From JBHJHP01 sp042219825 (GTDB taxonomy: Bacteria > Bacteroidota > Bacteroidia > Bacteroidales > UBA5342), in the NCBI RefSeq assembly GCF_042219825.1, contig NZ_JBHJHQ010000009.1, forward strand, positions 227,639-291,638: a stretch of 64,000 bases of DNA, read 5' to 3'. The notes under the pieces were generated by a model. It saw only the letters and a program-made list of their open reading frames with translations. It searched no databases and was not told the DNA's origin. How positions within the stretch are numbered: the first letter of the stretch is position 1; each line of letters starts with the position of its first letter. The translations under genes were made by a program, and so were the position numbers. Below, piece after piece: positions 26,730 to 35,192 of this stretch.

Positions 26730-27776
26730 TTAATTTACGTTATTAATAGCTTTAAACATCGCTTCAATATTTGCCGGCGGTATATCGGGCAAAATAGCTT
26801 CATGACTTGGCGAAATTACCAGTCCCGTCGGAAACAGTTCCTTCAACTCATCTACCTTATCGGCCACAGATTGAGCATCACCTTTTACCAAAAGATACTG
26901 GGCATCCACGCCACCACAAAAAGCCGCTTTCCCGTAATGGTGCTTTTTCAGATTTGAAGCATCCATATCTGCAGCCAGGGCCTGAATAGGATGGATCACA
27001 TCCACCCCCAGTTCAATAAAATCATCAATCAGCGGAAACACTGAACCACAGGAATGATGAATCACGGTCAGACCATAACTTTTTGCCTGATCAATCAGTT
27101 GCTTGGTGCCCTGAAAAACATGAGCCCGCAATAATTCAGGATCAACCATTAAACCGGTCTGACTACCAAAATCATTGCCGATCAGTACTGCATCCAGATG
27201 ACCTTTGGTGGATTCATAAAAAATTTCGTTGGCTTTCAGATAAAACTCCGTAATTCTATCGATTACAGACTGAAACATCTCCGGGTTCATCAGCATGGTC
27301 ATCAAAGCGTGTTCCATACCGAAAGCCGAACAGGCATCCTGAAAATGCGCACTCCACATCACACCCATCCGCACAGACTTATCGTCCACTGCCTTTGCTC
27401 TTCTCAGTGATTCTGCACGATCAAGATATTTCGCCGGATCCGGCCAGTCGAACTTATCCACATCCGCCGGATCGGTATAATCCTCAAAAAACCCAGGCGC
27501 TGTCAGAGTTCGCTCGTCCGGTTTATCCAGATGATCCACCTTGGCAAACCTGAAAGCACAGGCAATATGGTTGGATGGCGCATAATTATACGGAACTTCT
27601 ATCGGATAAATATCGTCGTCAATGATCTTACGGATCTCATCCACACTTTTTACTCCGAAGTGAGCGGTCAACGCCTTTTCTGCTTCGGGAACCGGTAAAC
27701 CTAGCCATGAGGCAGGACGATCCACCGGCTGATAATTAATGGTGGCATAAAAGCGATCTTTGTGGGTCATTTTCAT
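26730..27776 (-). CDS. Uroporphyrinogen decarboxylase-family (MtaA/CmuA-like) protein
   Basis: About 348 aa from the ATG at 27776, chosen because it overlaps the upstream TGA in an ATGA arrangement; the frame is open 10 codons further. UroD-fold protein with HHSCGSVFPLIDDF (about residues 240-255) and CGGVDAQYLL, the H-x-C zinc-type motifs of the methyltransferase branch rather than haem-synthesis HemE. Proteins of this branch recur in Bacteroidota carbohydrate loci next to rhamnose genes, but their reaction is unknown. A role in methyl transfer, for example from O-methyl sugars, is conceivable; no corrinoid protein is encoded here. It sits between the DUF5703-type gene and rhaM. Confidence 0.78.
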   Translation of the reverse strand: MKMTHKDRFYATINYQPVDRPASWLGLPVPEAEKALTAHFGVKSVDEIRKIIDDDIYPIEVPYNYAPSNHIACAFRFAKVDHLDKPDERTLTAPGFFEDYTDPADVDKFDWPDPAKYLDRAESLRRAKAVDDKSVRMGVMWSAHFQDACSAFGMEHALMTMLMNPEMFQSVIDRITEFYLKANEIFYESTKGHLDAVLIGNDFGSQTGLMVDPELLRAHVFQGTKQLIDQAKSYGLTVIHHSCGSVFPLIDDFIELGVDVIHPIQALAADMDASNLKKHHYGKAAFCGGVDAQYLLVKGDAQSVADKVDELKELFPTGLVISPSHEAILPDIPPANIEAMFKAINNVN

Positions 27777-30115
27777 TCCTGTACTGATTTTTCGCTTTGA
27801 TAGCAATTTATAATATCCTTTTTCCTGTTCTCAGGAAATACATTTAAATTTTTTATTTCTCCATCCTTCAGTTCAGCCTCTACGGTTGTGTTCCCCGGTG
27901 CATGCAGTTTAAAATGTACATTCCATTCTTTTGGCCATGCCGGAAAAAGATAGATCTTATCTCCAACGGTTTGCAGCAGCATCTCCTGTACACCAATCAT
28001 TCCCGAACCACCCCAGTTATGATCCGGAACCCAGTCAAAACCCGGCCCCCAGAATGCAGGAAAGCGTCTGCCCGAATCCGTCATCTTTTTCAGGCACAAA
28101 GCAGCTGCCTCATTGGTTAATCCCATGCGTGCAGCCCAAATTACATCCTGTTTCCATCCCTTATGGCTTCTGAATTTTATGGCATCAGTATCATACTTCC
28201 ATGTGTTTAATGCCACTTCCAGATCCGGATGCCCGATGCCATACATGCCCCATGGAAAAACAGGATACAGCTGCGGTACTTCGGTATTATTGACCCGCTC
28301 CCACAACTTAGCCGGAGCTATAGTTTTATGTCCATTGTATTCAGTAAACGAAATTGGTGGAATCCGGTCCAGCATCTCCTGCCAGTGACGCTTGTTAATT
28401 TTTTCATTGTACTGTTCCGGCAAACCGATTACTTCCTCCAGAACTGTTTTTAAGGCTGCGATGGTTGATGTGGCATTATACGCCATTTTATATGTTTCAC
28501 AGGCTGATCCGGGATAAAGGACCAGGTGACCGTTTTCATCCAGCTTTTTCACTCCGCGCTGAGCTGCCAGGTACTGGTAGTGTTCGTCAAAAAAGGTGAG
28601 ACAACTTTCAATCAAGGGTAAGTATTCAGAAATGTCCGATCCGTTGTATTTAGCCATTTCCAGAATCATAAAACAAAACTCCAGCGATGTATCATACTGG
28701 TACTCCAACCAGGCGTTGTACTGTCTCCCTGGATCATAATCATCAGGCCGGTCCCAGCCATATTCCACAGGATTGGGTAAACCGTAATTTTCAATCTGCT
28801 CGGTAAAACAGGCTCCATTGTGTCCCCAATAAACGTTACTGCGTAGTTCTGCATTATGTAAAATCCGCTGATAGAAATCAAACTGTGTTTTCATGAGCTC
28901 AAAATCACCGCTCTTAAGCATCGGAAAATAAACCAGCCGCTGGTTCTGAGCCGTAAAAGTTCCGCCGCTCCAGTTTCTGAAATCCGGTGTAAATGCACGG
29001 GTGGAATCTGTGAAGACCGGATCAACCGTAAACAAACCACCGTTAAATTTAGTGGGATAATCACCAAAAGCATTACAGCCCAGCATGTAACGAAACAGCG
29101 TATAGTTTCGGCCAACCTGCCACACTTCTGAAGTTTCTGCTTTCTGTTCAGGATTAATAAATACAAAACTCCGGGACCAGTAATCCTGCCACCACTTAAG
29201 TGTCAGATTCAACGATGAATTTTTATGTTTATGATATCCCTCAACATAGTTCTCTATGCCCTCCTGCCATGAAGTTTTACCATTAGCCGTATTCAGTACT
29301 ATAGCAACTTCATGCGTTTTTGAAGGCTTTTTGCTTTTCAGATGCCAGCCCTTAAAATCTGTACTCAGGTAATTACCGGTGGTTGTGCCGGCCGGCTCAA
29401 GGTTGTCGCCAAACATCATACCGCCAAAGGTCAGGCCTGCCAAAGGATTGAAAAGTTGATCCTTTACTTGTTCCATCTGTTCCCTTTCAACGGTGACATC
29501 AAATACAGTTTCCTGCCTGTTCTGGTGGTAAAAAGTTACACTGTTCTGATCAAAGTGAATTGAGTCAGCATAAGTTTTCAGGTCCTCAGGGTTGATCCAC
29601 TTATACGAATTCTGAAAGTTTTCCCATTTTCGCAATAACCTGTCCTGATACCGCCAGCTTTCGTAAGTCGTTTTTAGCGTTGTTTTCTGACTGGAAGACA
29701 CAGCCACATGAATGACCGGACTATACACATCCACCCATATTTTCACATCAGCACTTAAATCGCCGTGGGATCCGAAAATGCGAACCGAACCATCACTCAA
29801 TTTCAACTCCTGCCTGAATGCTTTTCCCTCAAACGGATTAGGACTAAGATGCACACGCACGCGGCCTAATTTCAACATGGAGTTATTCTCATCAAACGTG
29901 CCGCTTTTAGCCATGTAAAAAAGAATGTCTCCGTTTTCAACCCAGACATTCAAACCGACATCCCCACCACCACATGGCATGGTTTCAGAAGCATTTTTGC
30001 TTTGCGTTCTCCAAACCACATTATAAGCATCTAATGCAGCCGGTTGTGGTTTTGCGGTCGGTTCAAACAAAACAAAACATAAAAAGAGCAATATTTTAGA
30101 TGGAATCTTATTCAT
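27773..30115 (-). CDS. DUF5703-type (alpha/alpha)6-barrel protein, probable glycoside hydrolase
   Basis: 780 aa with an N-terminal signal segment ending near AKPQP. Residues about 28-330 form a beta-sandwich-like domain beginning YNVVWRTQSKNASETMPCGG, then GDVGLNVWVENGDILFY, which I recognise as the DUF5703 N-terminal type. The C-terminal part (about 350-740) is a helical six-hairpin-type barrel, as in clan GH95/GH65-like enzymes (WGPGFDWVPDHNWGG, GMIGVQEMLLQ). The activity is unknown. Its place between a rhamnosidase/esterase pair and rhamnose transport genes suggests it trims a pectin side chain. Its stop overlaps the UroD-like start. Family naming is from memory of the motif. Confidence 0.72.
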   Translation of the reverse strand: MNKIPSKILLFLCFVLFEPTAKPQPAALDAYNVVWRTQSKNASETMPCGGGDVGLNVWVENGDILFYMAKSGTFDENNSMLKLGRVRVHLSPNPFEGKAFRQELKLSDGSVRIFGSHGDLSADVKIWVDVYSPVIHVAVSSSQKTTLKTTYESWRYQDRLLRKWENFQNSYKWINPEDLKTYADSIHFDQNSVTFYHQNRQETVFDVTVEREQMEQVKDQLFNPLAGLTFGGMMFGDNLEPAGTTTGNYLSTDFKGWHLKSKKPSKTHEVAIVLNTANGKTSWQEGIENYVEGYHKHKNSSLNLTLKWWQDYWSRSFVFINPEQKAETSEVWQVGRNYTLFRYMLGCNAFGDYPTKFNGGLFTVDPVFTDSTRAFTPDFRNWSGGTFTAQNQRLVYFPMLKSGDFELMKTQFDFYQRILHNAELRSNVYWGHNGACFTEQIENYGLPNPVEYGWDRPDDYDPGRQYNAWLEYQYDTSLEFCFMILEMAKYNGSDISEYLPLIESCLTFFDEHYQYLAAQRGVKKLDENGHLVLYPGSACETYKMAYNATSTIAALKTVLEEVIGLPEQYNEKINKRHWQEMLDRIPPISFTEYNGHKTIAPAKLWERVNNTEVPQLYPVFPWGMYGIGHPDLEVALNTWKYDTDAIKFRSHKGWKQDVIWAARMGLTNEAAALCLKKMTDSGRRFPAFWGPGFDWVPDHNWGGSGMIGVQEMLLQTVGDKIYLFPAWPKEWNVHFKLHAPGNTTVEAELKDGEIKNLNVFPENRKKDIINCYQSEKSVQE

Positions 30116-30120
30116 TTAAA

Positions 30121-30225
30121 TCTTTAGTCTTGTGTCTTGTATCTTGTGTCTTATATCTTTTATCTTTTATCTTAAATCTTATGTCTTACGTCTTATATCT
30201 TACGTCTTATATCTTACGTCTTATA
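30121..30225. repeat. Array of 15 in-register heptads TCTTNNN
   Basis: Fifteen consecutive 7-nt units all begin TCTT (for example TCTTGTG, TCTTATA, TCTTACG), the last six alternating TCTTACG and TCTTATA. It fills almost the whole 117-nt gap between the DUF5703-type gene and the esterase gene. On the transcribed minus strand it reads AAGA-type heptads. Confidence 0.85.
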
Positions 30226-30232
30226 TCTCCAA

Positions 30233-31666
30233 CTACCATTCATCACTTCGGAACGAGGACACCGGTAATCCGTTTGTACCGAATAAGGTTCCGATTACAA
30301 AATCATCGAATGCATAGCGCACAGCAACCGGTTTTTCCACATGTGGCGATGAAACAACCACCGATTTTCTTCTTAAATAGACCTGTGCGGGAAAGAATAT
30401 CTTATTCTCGCCGGCAATCTCAAAACCGGTAAGATCCTGTCCAAACGTGGTTAAGCCTTCACCCACATCATTAAAAGAAACCACCACTTTGCTACCTTTG
30501 ATTTCTATGGCATTAAGTGACGGGCTTTTAAAACCGAACCCTTTTATACCATAGGTATCACCCAAGGCCCATAAGGCCAGACGCTCACCTCCAACTTTTT
30601 TCTTTTTGGGATGAATACAGGTCTTTTCCCCAATATCCATAATCACGGCCATACCACTGTTAGAGATATTATTCATGGATTTGCGCTGTGCATCACGCAG
30701 GTAAGCCGAGTTAAATTTCGGATTGATTGTATCATGCTGAAACATGGAATAGTCAAAAGGTGCTATCTGCATGTAGTAAAACGGAAATTCGCCGATATTC
30801 CATAACTTACGCCATTCTGCCACCATTTCCGGAAACAGCTTTTCATACTGATCCGGACTTTCGTAGTTGGTTTCACCCTGGTACCAGATACAGCCCTTCA
30901 TTCCAAACCCGATGACCGGATTCAACATACTGTTAAACAGAACAGTTGGCGTACGATTTGGGATATTGGGAATGTCATCCATGTTAGGCAAGGGCGTATC
31001 GTTAAATGGTACACTGGTTTCTTCACTCATCCAGGCCTGTATGCAAGACCCACCAAATGTCACATCAATTAATCCAACCGGAACATCCAGCATCTCATTC
31101 AGAAGACGACCAAAATAATACCCTGTTGCACTGAATTCTGCCACCGTCTCCGGTGATGCCGTTATCCATTTCCCATTAAAATCATCCTTTATCACCGGTG
31201 TCTTTCCACGGGGTACCGTAATCATACGAATATTGTTGTTTTTCGATTTCAGGATGTCCATGTTTGATCCTTCAACAGGTTGACCCGGAAAGCCTTTCAT
31301 GGGCATCTCCATGTTTGATTGGCCTGAGCACAACCAAACCTCTCCGATCATGATATCATGCAATACAACCTCAGTGCCATCACTGACTGACAATTCGAAT
31401 GGTCCACCGGCAACAGGTGTTTTAATGTTCAGTTTCCATTTCCCGCTTTTATCTGCCTTTGTGGAATAAACTTCATCACTCCACGATGGTTTAACAACAA
31501 CGCTTTCTTTCGCATCAGCCCAACCCCAGACTGCTACATCGCTTTGCTGCTGCAGAACCACATAATCTGTAAACAGTGCCGGAAGTTTAATTTCAGCTTG
31601 CCCCGGCCATGCCACTCCAGCCAGCAGTAAAAGAATTAATCCTATGTTTTTAAATTGTATCTTCAT
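30233..31666 (-). CDS. SGNH/sialate O-acetylesterase-like (SASA) carbohydrate esterase
   Basis: 477 aa from the ATG at 31666, chosen over an ATG 17 codons upstream because it gives a proper signal peptide (MKIQFKNIGLILLLLAGVAW). A small beta domain is followed by the SGNH core with GQSNM (nucleophile S117), CIWYQGETNY and a late IHPKKKKVGGERLALWAL stretch carrying the catalytic histidine. The family removes O-acetyl groups from sugars; in this locus acetylated rhamnogalacturonan or rhamnogalacturonan II is a sensible target. It is shorter than the sialate-esterase form because the internal jelly-roll insert is absent. It follows the GH106 gene by 40 nt and precedes the heptad repeat. Confidence 0.86.
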   Translation of the reverse strand: MKIQFKNIGLILLLLAGVAWPGQAEIKLPALFTDYVVLQQQSDVAVWGWADAKESVVVKPSWSDEVYSTKADKSGKWKLNIKTPVAGGPFELSVSDGTEVVLHDIMIGEVWLCSGQSNMEMPMKGFPGQPVEGSNMDILKSKNNNIRMITVPRGKTPVIKDDFNGKWITASPETVAEFSATGYYFGRLLNEMLDVPVGLIDVTFGGSCIQAWMSEETSVPFNDTPLPNMDDIPNIPNRTPTVLFNSMLNPVIGFGMKGCIWYQGETNYESPDQYEKLFPEMVAEWRKLWNIGEFPFYYMQIAPFDYSMFQHDTINPKFNSAYLRDAQRKSMNNISNSGMAVIMDIGEKTCIHPKKKKVGGERLALWALGDTYGIKGFGFKSPSLNAIEIKGSKVVVSFNDVGEGLTTFGQDLTGFEIAGENKIFFPAQVYLRRKSVVVSSPHVEKPVAVRYAFDDFVIGTLFGTNGLPVSSFRSDEW

Positions 31667-31706
31667 ATCTTTAATAGTATCTAAATTTCTAATTACCATT
31701 CCTAAT

Positions 31707-34700
31707 TCATAATTCATAATTTATACTAACCGGTCCCAGTAATCCTGCTTTTCCCAGCGGCTTACCCTCCAATCTGTATGGCGCTGTTGTCCATGTGATC
31801 CTTTGGTCCTCCGGTAACTGATGATCACCAATTAATCGGTTTGCCCAGGTATTGGTGACAGCTATCTGTAATTTGTTATTCCCTGACTTTAAGGCTCCGT
31901 CAATTCTGAGTCGGTAGGGTGCTGTCCAGACGATGCCACATGACTTACCATTCAGTGTCACCTCTGCTATATTTGCAATTTCACCCAAATCAAGCCATAC
32001 CGACTGATTCTCTTTTAATTCATCAGAAAATTCAAATGACGTGCTATACACAGCTGTACCGGAATAATATTTAATTTTCGTATCTGCATTTTTGCTCCAG
32101 TCAGTCAGTTTATTAAACCTGACCGCTTCTTCCGGCCCACCGAATTCGGGGTCAAACTTCACATTCCACGTACCAGTTATCGTTTGAACCGGTTTCGTTT
32201 CTAAGCAGTTTTTACCTGCAGACTTTAAGGATTTGGGATCATTATTCTCAAAAATCACAAAAACAGACTGGTAAGGTTCAAAGCGGTATTTCAATTCTGT
32301 TCTGGCATTATGCTGCTGCCAATCAGGTAATCTGTATTGCGTATTTCTTACCGGATCATACAACACAGGTTCCTTGTCTTCTACACGAAACGACAGGGTA
32401 ATATTTCTTGCCTCATTCTGTTGGTTGGAAATAAAATAAATTTCTTTCCCTTTTTCAGTCCGATGATTCCAGGCTATATCGGTTTTTTCACCTTCGGCAT
32501 CGTAACCCTGGACATCCTGTTGTATGTGTATCGGATCAAAAGAATCAAGGATCCACGGTCCCTGAATCACCTTCCCTTTCCCAATATTCCACATCATTTG
32601 CTTATGCCCTTTCCCGTCCTCAATGCTAACCTTATCTCCGTTAAAGAACTCAGCTATGGTTTTCTTCAACTGTTGGTCTGCATTTGATCCGGACTCCCAT
32701 CCGGGCGTTTTATCCGGCTTATCCATCATAAGAACTGTGGCGCCATCCTTTAAAAGGCTCAACAGTTTTTCTGCCACTTCAAGACTCATTTCTTTTCCTC
32801 CATCCGGTGCCATTTTCCGGTTTCCGGGAATGACCAGCACGCCATAGGATGCGCCACCCGGCAATACGATTCTGCCATCTTCAACAGTTGCTAATCTTAA
32901 CAGGACATCTTTATTGAACGAATCGTATGCATAACCGTTTAACGGATCAATCCAGTCTTCAGGGTCCGAAATGTTCGACTGCGTTCTTACGCCTTTCGGA
33001 ATATCTCTTGTCGGGATACCTGCATTTTCAAGTCTTTTTCTTTCCAGTTCAACCTTATACCTCCCAAAGATTCCCGGCAGTACATCCACCAGTCTGTCGG
33101 GTAAAATGGCCCTTCTCGGTATCTCTTCTCCGGTGAAAACAGCAATATCCACCACCGGATCACCTTTTTGCAATAGCCGCTGACAATTGGTAAGGTATTC
33201 AAAGAAAGCTTTCCCGGGTTTCCACCAGGTCTGATCCCGCTGGAAAAAGTTTCCATTCATGCCAAGCGTCATTCCCGGTTTACGGTCCATCCATGGATTC
33301 AGCACAAACACGTGTGGAACCATTCGATTGGCACCCAAAGCAAAATTACGGTCCACCACCGGTTTTAATATGCCGGGATACTCATCCCAGTCCAGACGGA
33401 TTTCGGTCAGGGCTTCAGCCTGTATAATTCTTTTACCATAAATGTGCGCTGCAGAAATCGCATCGAGCATATCGTTTGGCTTATCGTGCGACGGACTGTT
33501 GTACCAGAATTCACCCATGGGCAGATCAACCTCCTTATAGTGCAACATGCCGTCAGAGACGCCAACCGGGGCGATGCACTCAGCACTGAACAAGGTCTTT
33601 TTTTTATGGGCTTCCTCAGCCAGTGTCCTGTAAAATACGTCGGTGAACAAATCGGATACGGTAGTCCGTATATCTTTTAATACCTTTTCCGAAAACTCGG
33701 TGTCTTTCAATGGAACACCAGCCATGACCGGCAGATATGGCATCAGGTCATAGCCTCTGCGTCTCTTAAATTCCTCAGGGAAAACATGCGACCAGTTCTG
33801 ACTTCCGCACTCCCAACTGTCGATATGAAACCGCTTTAACACATCACCTGCCAGATCAGGCCCTACCTGCCGAAAGGCTTCGCCGAACCACTGATCAAAC
33901 TGAAAACGAATCACTTCCGGATCAAACTTATCACATTCCAGGCCTTTACCTCCACCACCAACATAATTTTCATGTCCTGTTGAGGTGTGTCCTATTCTAA
34001 GGATAATCCATTTTCCTTCCGGAATTTCCCACTCCAGTTCACCATTGTCACCTACCTGCTCTGATATATTAATGAGTTGATCCTCCGGAACGCACATATC
34101 TGGCGATATCTCTTTATCTGTTGTTTCTTTTGCAATCCGCCAGATCATACCGGACTTGCCTTCGAACTGACTGATCCTCGGATTACCGGAAAGTTCAATG
34201 CCGTAGGTTCTTAAGCGCGGACTCCATTTGGCATCGTCAATATCTTCTGCCCCCGGTTCAGAACCTTCAGGATCAAATACAAAACGAAAATACTTTGCTG
34301 TTACCGGTGGAATGGACTGCGTGTTATCAGCATCCAGATCAAGCCAGCCGGAGCGTGGGGGAACAAGGCGTGTATGTTTAGTAAAATGCACACCATCATC
34401 ACTGATTTCGATAATTAAACGGTTAGCCTGGTAATTATTCCAACCTGTTTTAAGCATCACAGAGCGACAGGTAAACGGTTTTTTAAACGCATACTGAATC
34501 CAGCACGGTTGGCGTGTTGAAAATTGTCTGGTATTATGTTTTTGCGCCAGGTATTGCAGGTTCTCATGTTCTAAACTCGTGGTTACTTTGGGATTCAGAT
34601 CATAGGAGCTGATACCCGTTCCTGCATAAGCCGGATAAGCAAATGTGGCAATATCGTCGTAATACCCTTTGACGATTTCCGGTTGTGGCAGGTTCCCTTT

Positions 34701-35180
34701 AAACGTATATCCGCCGGTAACGAGGGTGTCGGCCCATACCACTTTTTGCATAGACACTTCCGGTGTGATCCACGGACCACCGGCACAGGTAAATCCATCG
34801 CAGGCATTCATGCCGATTTGCAGGCCAAGCCGTTTGGCTTCTTCCATGGCATACTGAACCAGATCCCACCATTCCGGTGTCATGGTTTCATAAGCCGGAT
34901 AATAAAACGATGAATCAAGCACCTCCTTAATTGGCATCAGCATGGCTCCACCTATACCAACCTGATGCATGGCTTCAAGGTCGGCTGTGATGGCTTCTCG
35001 CGAAACGGCACCGTGCATCCAGTACCAGAAGATCCATGGTTTAGCATTTGCCTCATCCATTTCATTCAATATGCGCTCTGATTTTTGTGATCTCTGATTC
35101 TCACATCCAACACACAACATTAAAGTCACTAAAATGATGACTGAAAACGTGAATGATATGTGCGTGTATCTGATCTTCAT
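31707..35180 (-). CDS. GH106 alpha-L-rhamnosidase
   Basis: 1157 aa with lipoprotein-type signal (LCVGC, Cys26). The N-terminal TIM barrel starts at KPWIFWYWMHGAVS (48-61). A discoidin-like beta domain follows at about 225-330. The family motif DSWECGSQNW is at 454-463 and AEALTEIRLDW at 588-598, which contain the conserved acidic residues E457 and E593. The C-terminal part carries a glutamine-amidotransferase-like region and a jelly-roll at about 1010-1130 (VTLNGKSCGIVW). GH106 enzymes release alpha-L-rhamnose, including linkages in rhamnogalacturonan II and arabinogalactan. Flanked by GH2 and esterase genes with gaps of 12 and 40 nt, so clearly co-transcribed. Confidence 0.93.
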   Translation of the reverse strand: MKIRYTHISFTFSVIILVTLMLCVGCENQRSQKSERILNEMDEANAKPWIFWYWMHGAVSREAITADLEAMHQVGIGGAMLMPIKEVLDSSFYYPAYETMTPEWWDLVQYAMEEAKRLGLQIGMNACDGFTCAGGPWITPEVSMQKVVWADTLVTGGYTFKGNLPQPEIVKGYYDDIATFAYPAYAGTGISSYDLNPKVTTSLEHENLQYLAQKHNTRQFSTRQPCWIQYAFKKPFTCRSVMLKTGWNNYQANRLIIEISDDGVHFTKHTRLVPPRSGWLDLDADNTQSIPPVTAKYFRFVFDPEGSEPGAEDIDDAKWSPRLRTYGIELSGNPRISQFEGKSGMIWRIAKETTDKEISPDMCVPEDQLINISEQVGDNGELEWEIPEGKWIILRIGHTSTGHENYVGGGGKGLECDKFDPEVIRFQFDQWFGEAFRQVGPDLAGDVLKRFHIDSWECGSQNWSHVFPEEFKRRRGYDLMPYLPVMAGVPLKDTEFSEKVLKDIRTTVSDLFTDVFYRTLAEEAHKKKTLFSAECIAPVGVSDGMLHYKEVDLPMGEFWYNSPSHDKPNDMLDAISAAHIYGKRIIQAEALTEIRLDWDEYPGILKPVVDRNFALGANRMVPHVFVLNPWMDRKPGMTLGMNGNFFQRDQTWWKPGKAFFEYLTNCQRLLQKGDPVVDIAVFTGEEIPRRAILPDRLVDVLPGIFGRYKVELERKRLENAGIPTRDIPKGVRTQSNISDPEDWIDPLNGYAYDSFNKDVLLRLATVEDGRIVLPGGASYGVLVIPGNRKMAPDGGKEMSLEVAEKLLSLLKDGATVLMMDKPDKTPGWESGSNADQQLKKTIAEFFNGDKVSIEDGKGHKQMMWNIGKGKVIQGPWILDSFDPIHIQQDVQGYDAEGEKTDIAWNHRTEKGKEIYFISNQQNEARNITLSFRVEDKEPVLYDPVRNTQYRLPDWQQHNARTELKYRFEPYQSVFVIFENNDPKSLKSAGKNCLETKPVQTITGTWNVKFDPEFGGPEEAVRFNKLTDWSKNADTKIKYYSGTAVYSTSFEFSDELKENQSVWLDLGEIANIAEVTLNGKSCGIVWTAPYRLRIDGALKSGNNKLQIAVTNTWANRLIGDHQLPEDQRITWTTAPYRLEGKPLGKAGLLGPVSINYEL

Positions 35181-35192
35181 GGAATTGACTGC

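Noticed and set aside
30132..30317. Small open frame over the heptad array
   Set aside because: Its first part is a translation of the TCTTNNN repeat (YLISYVLYL-type) and the rest overlaps the esterase gene; not a real gene.
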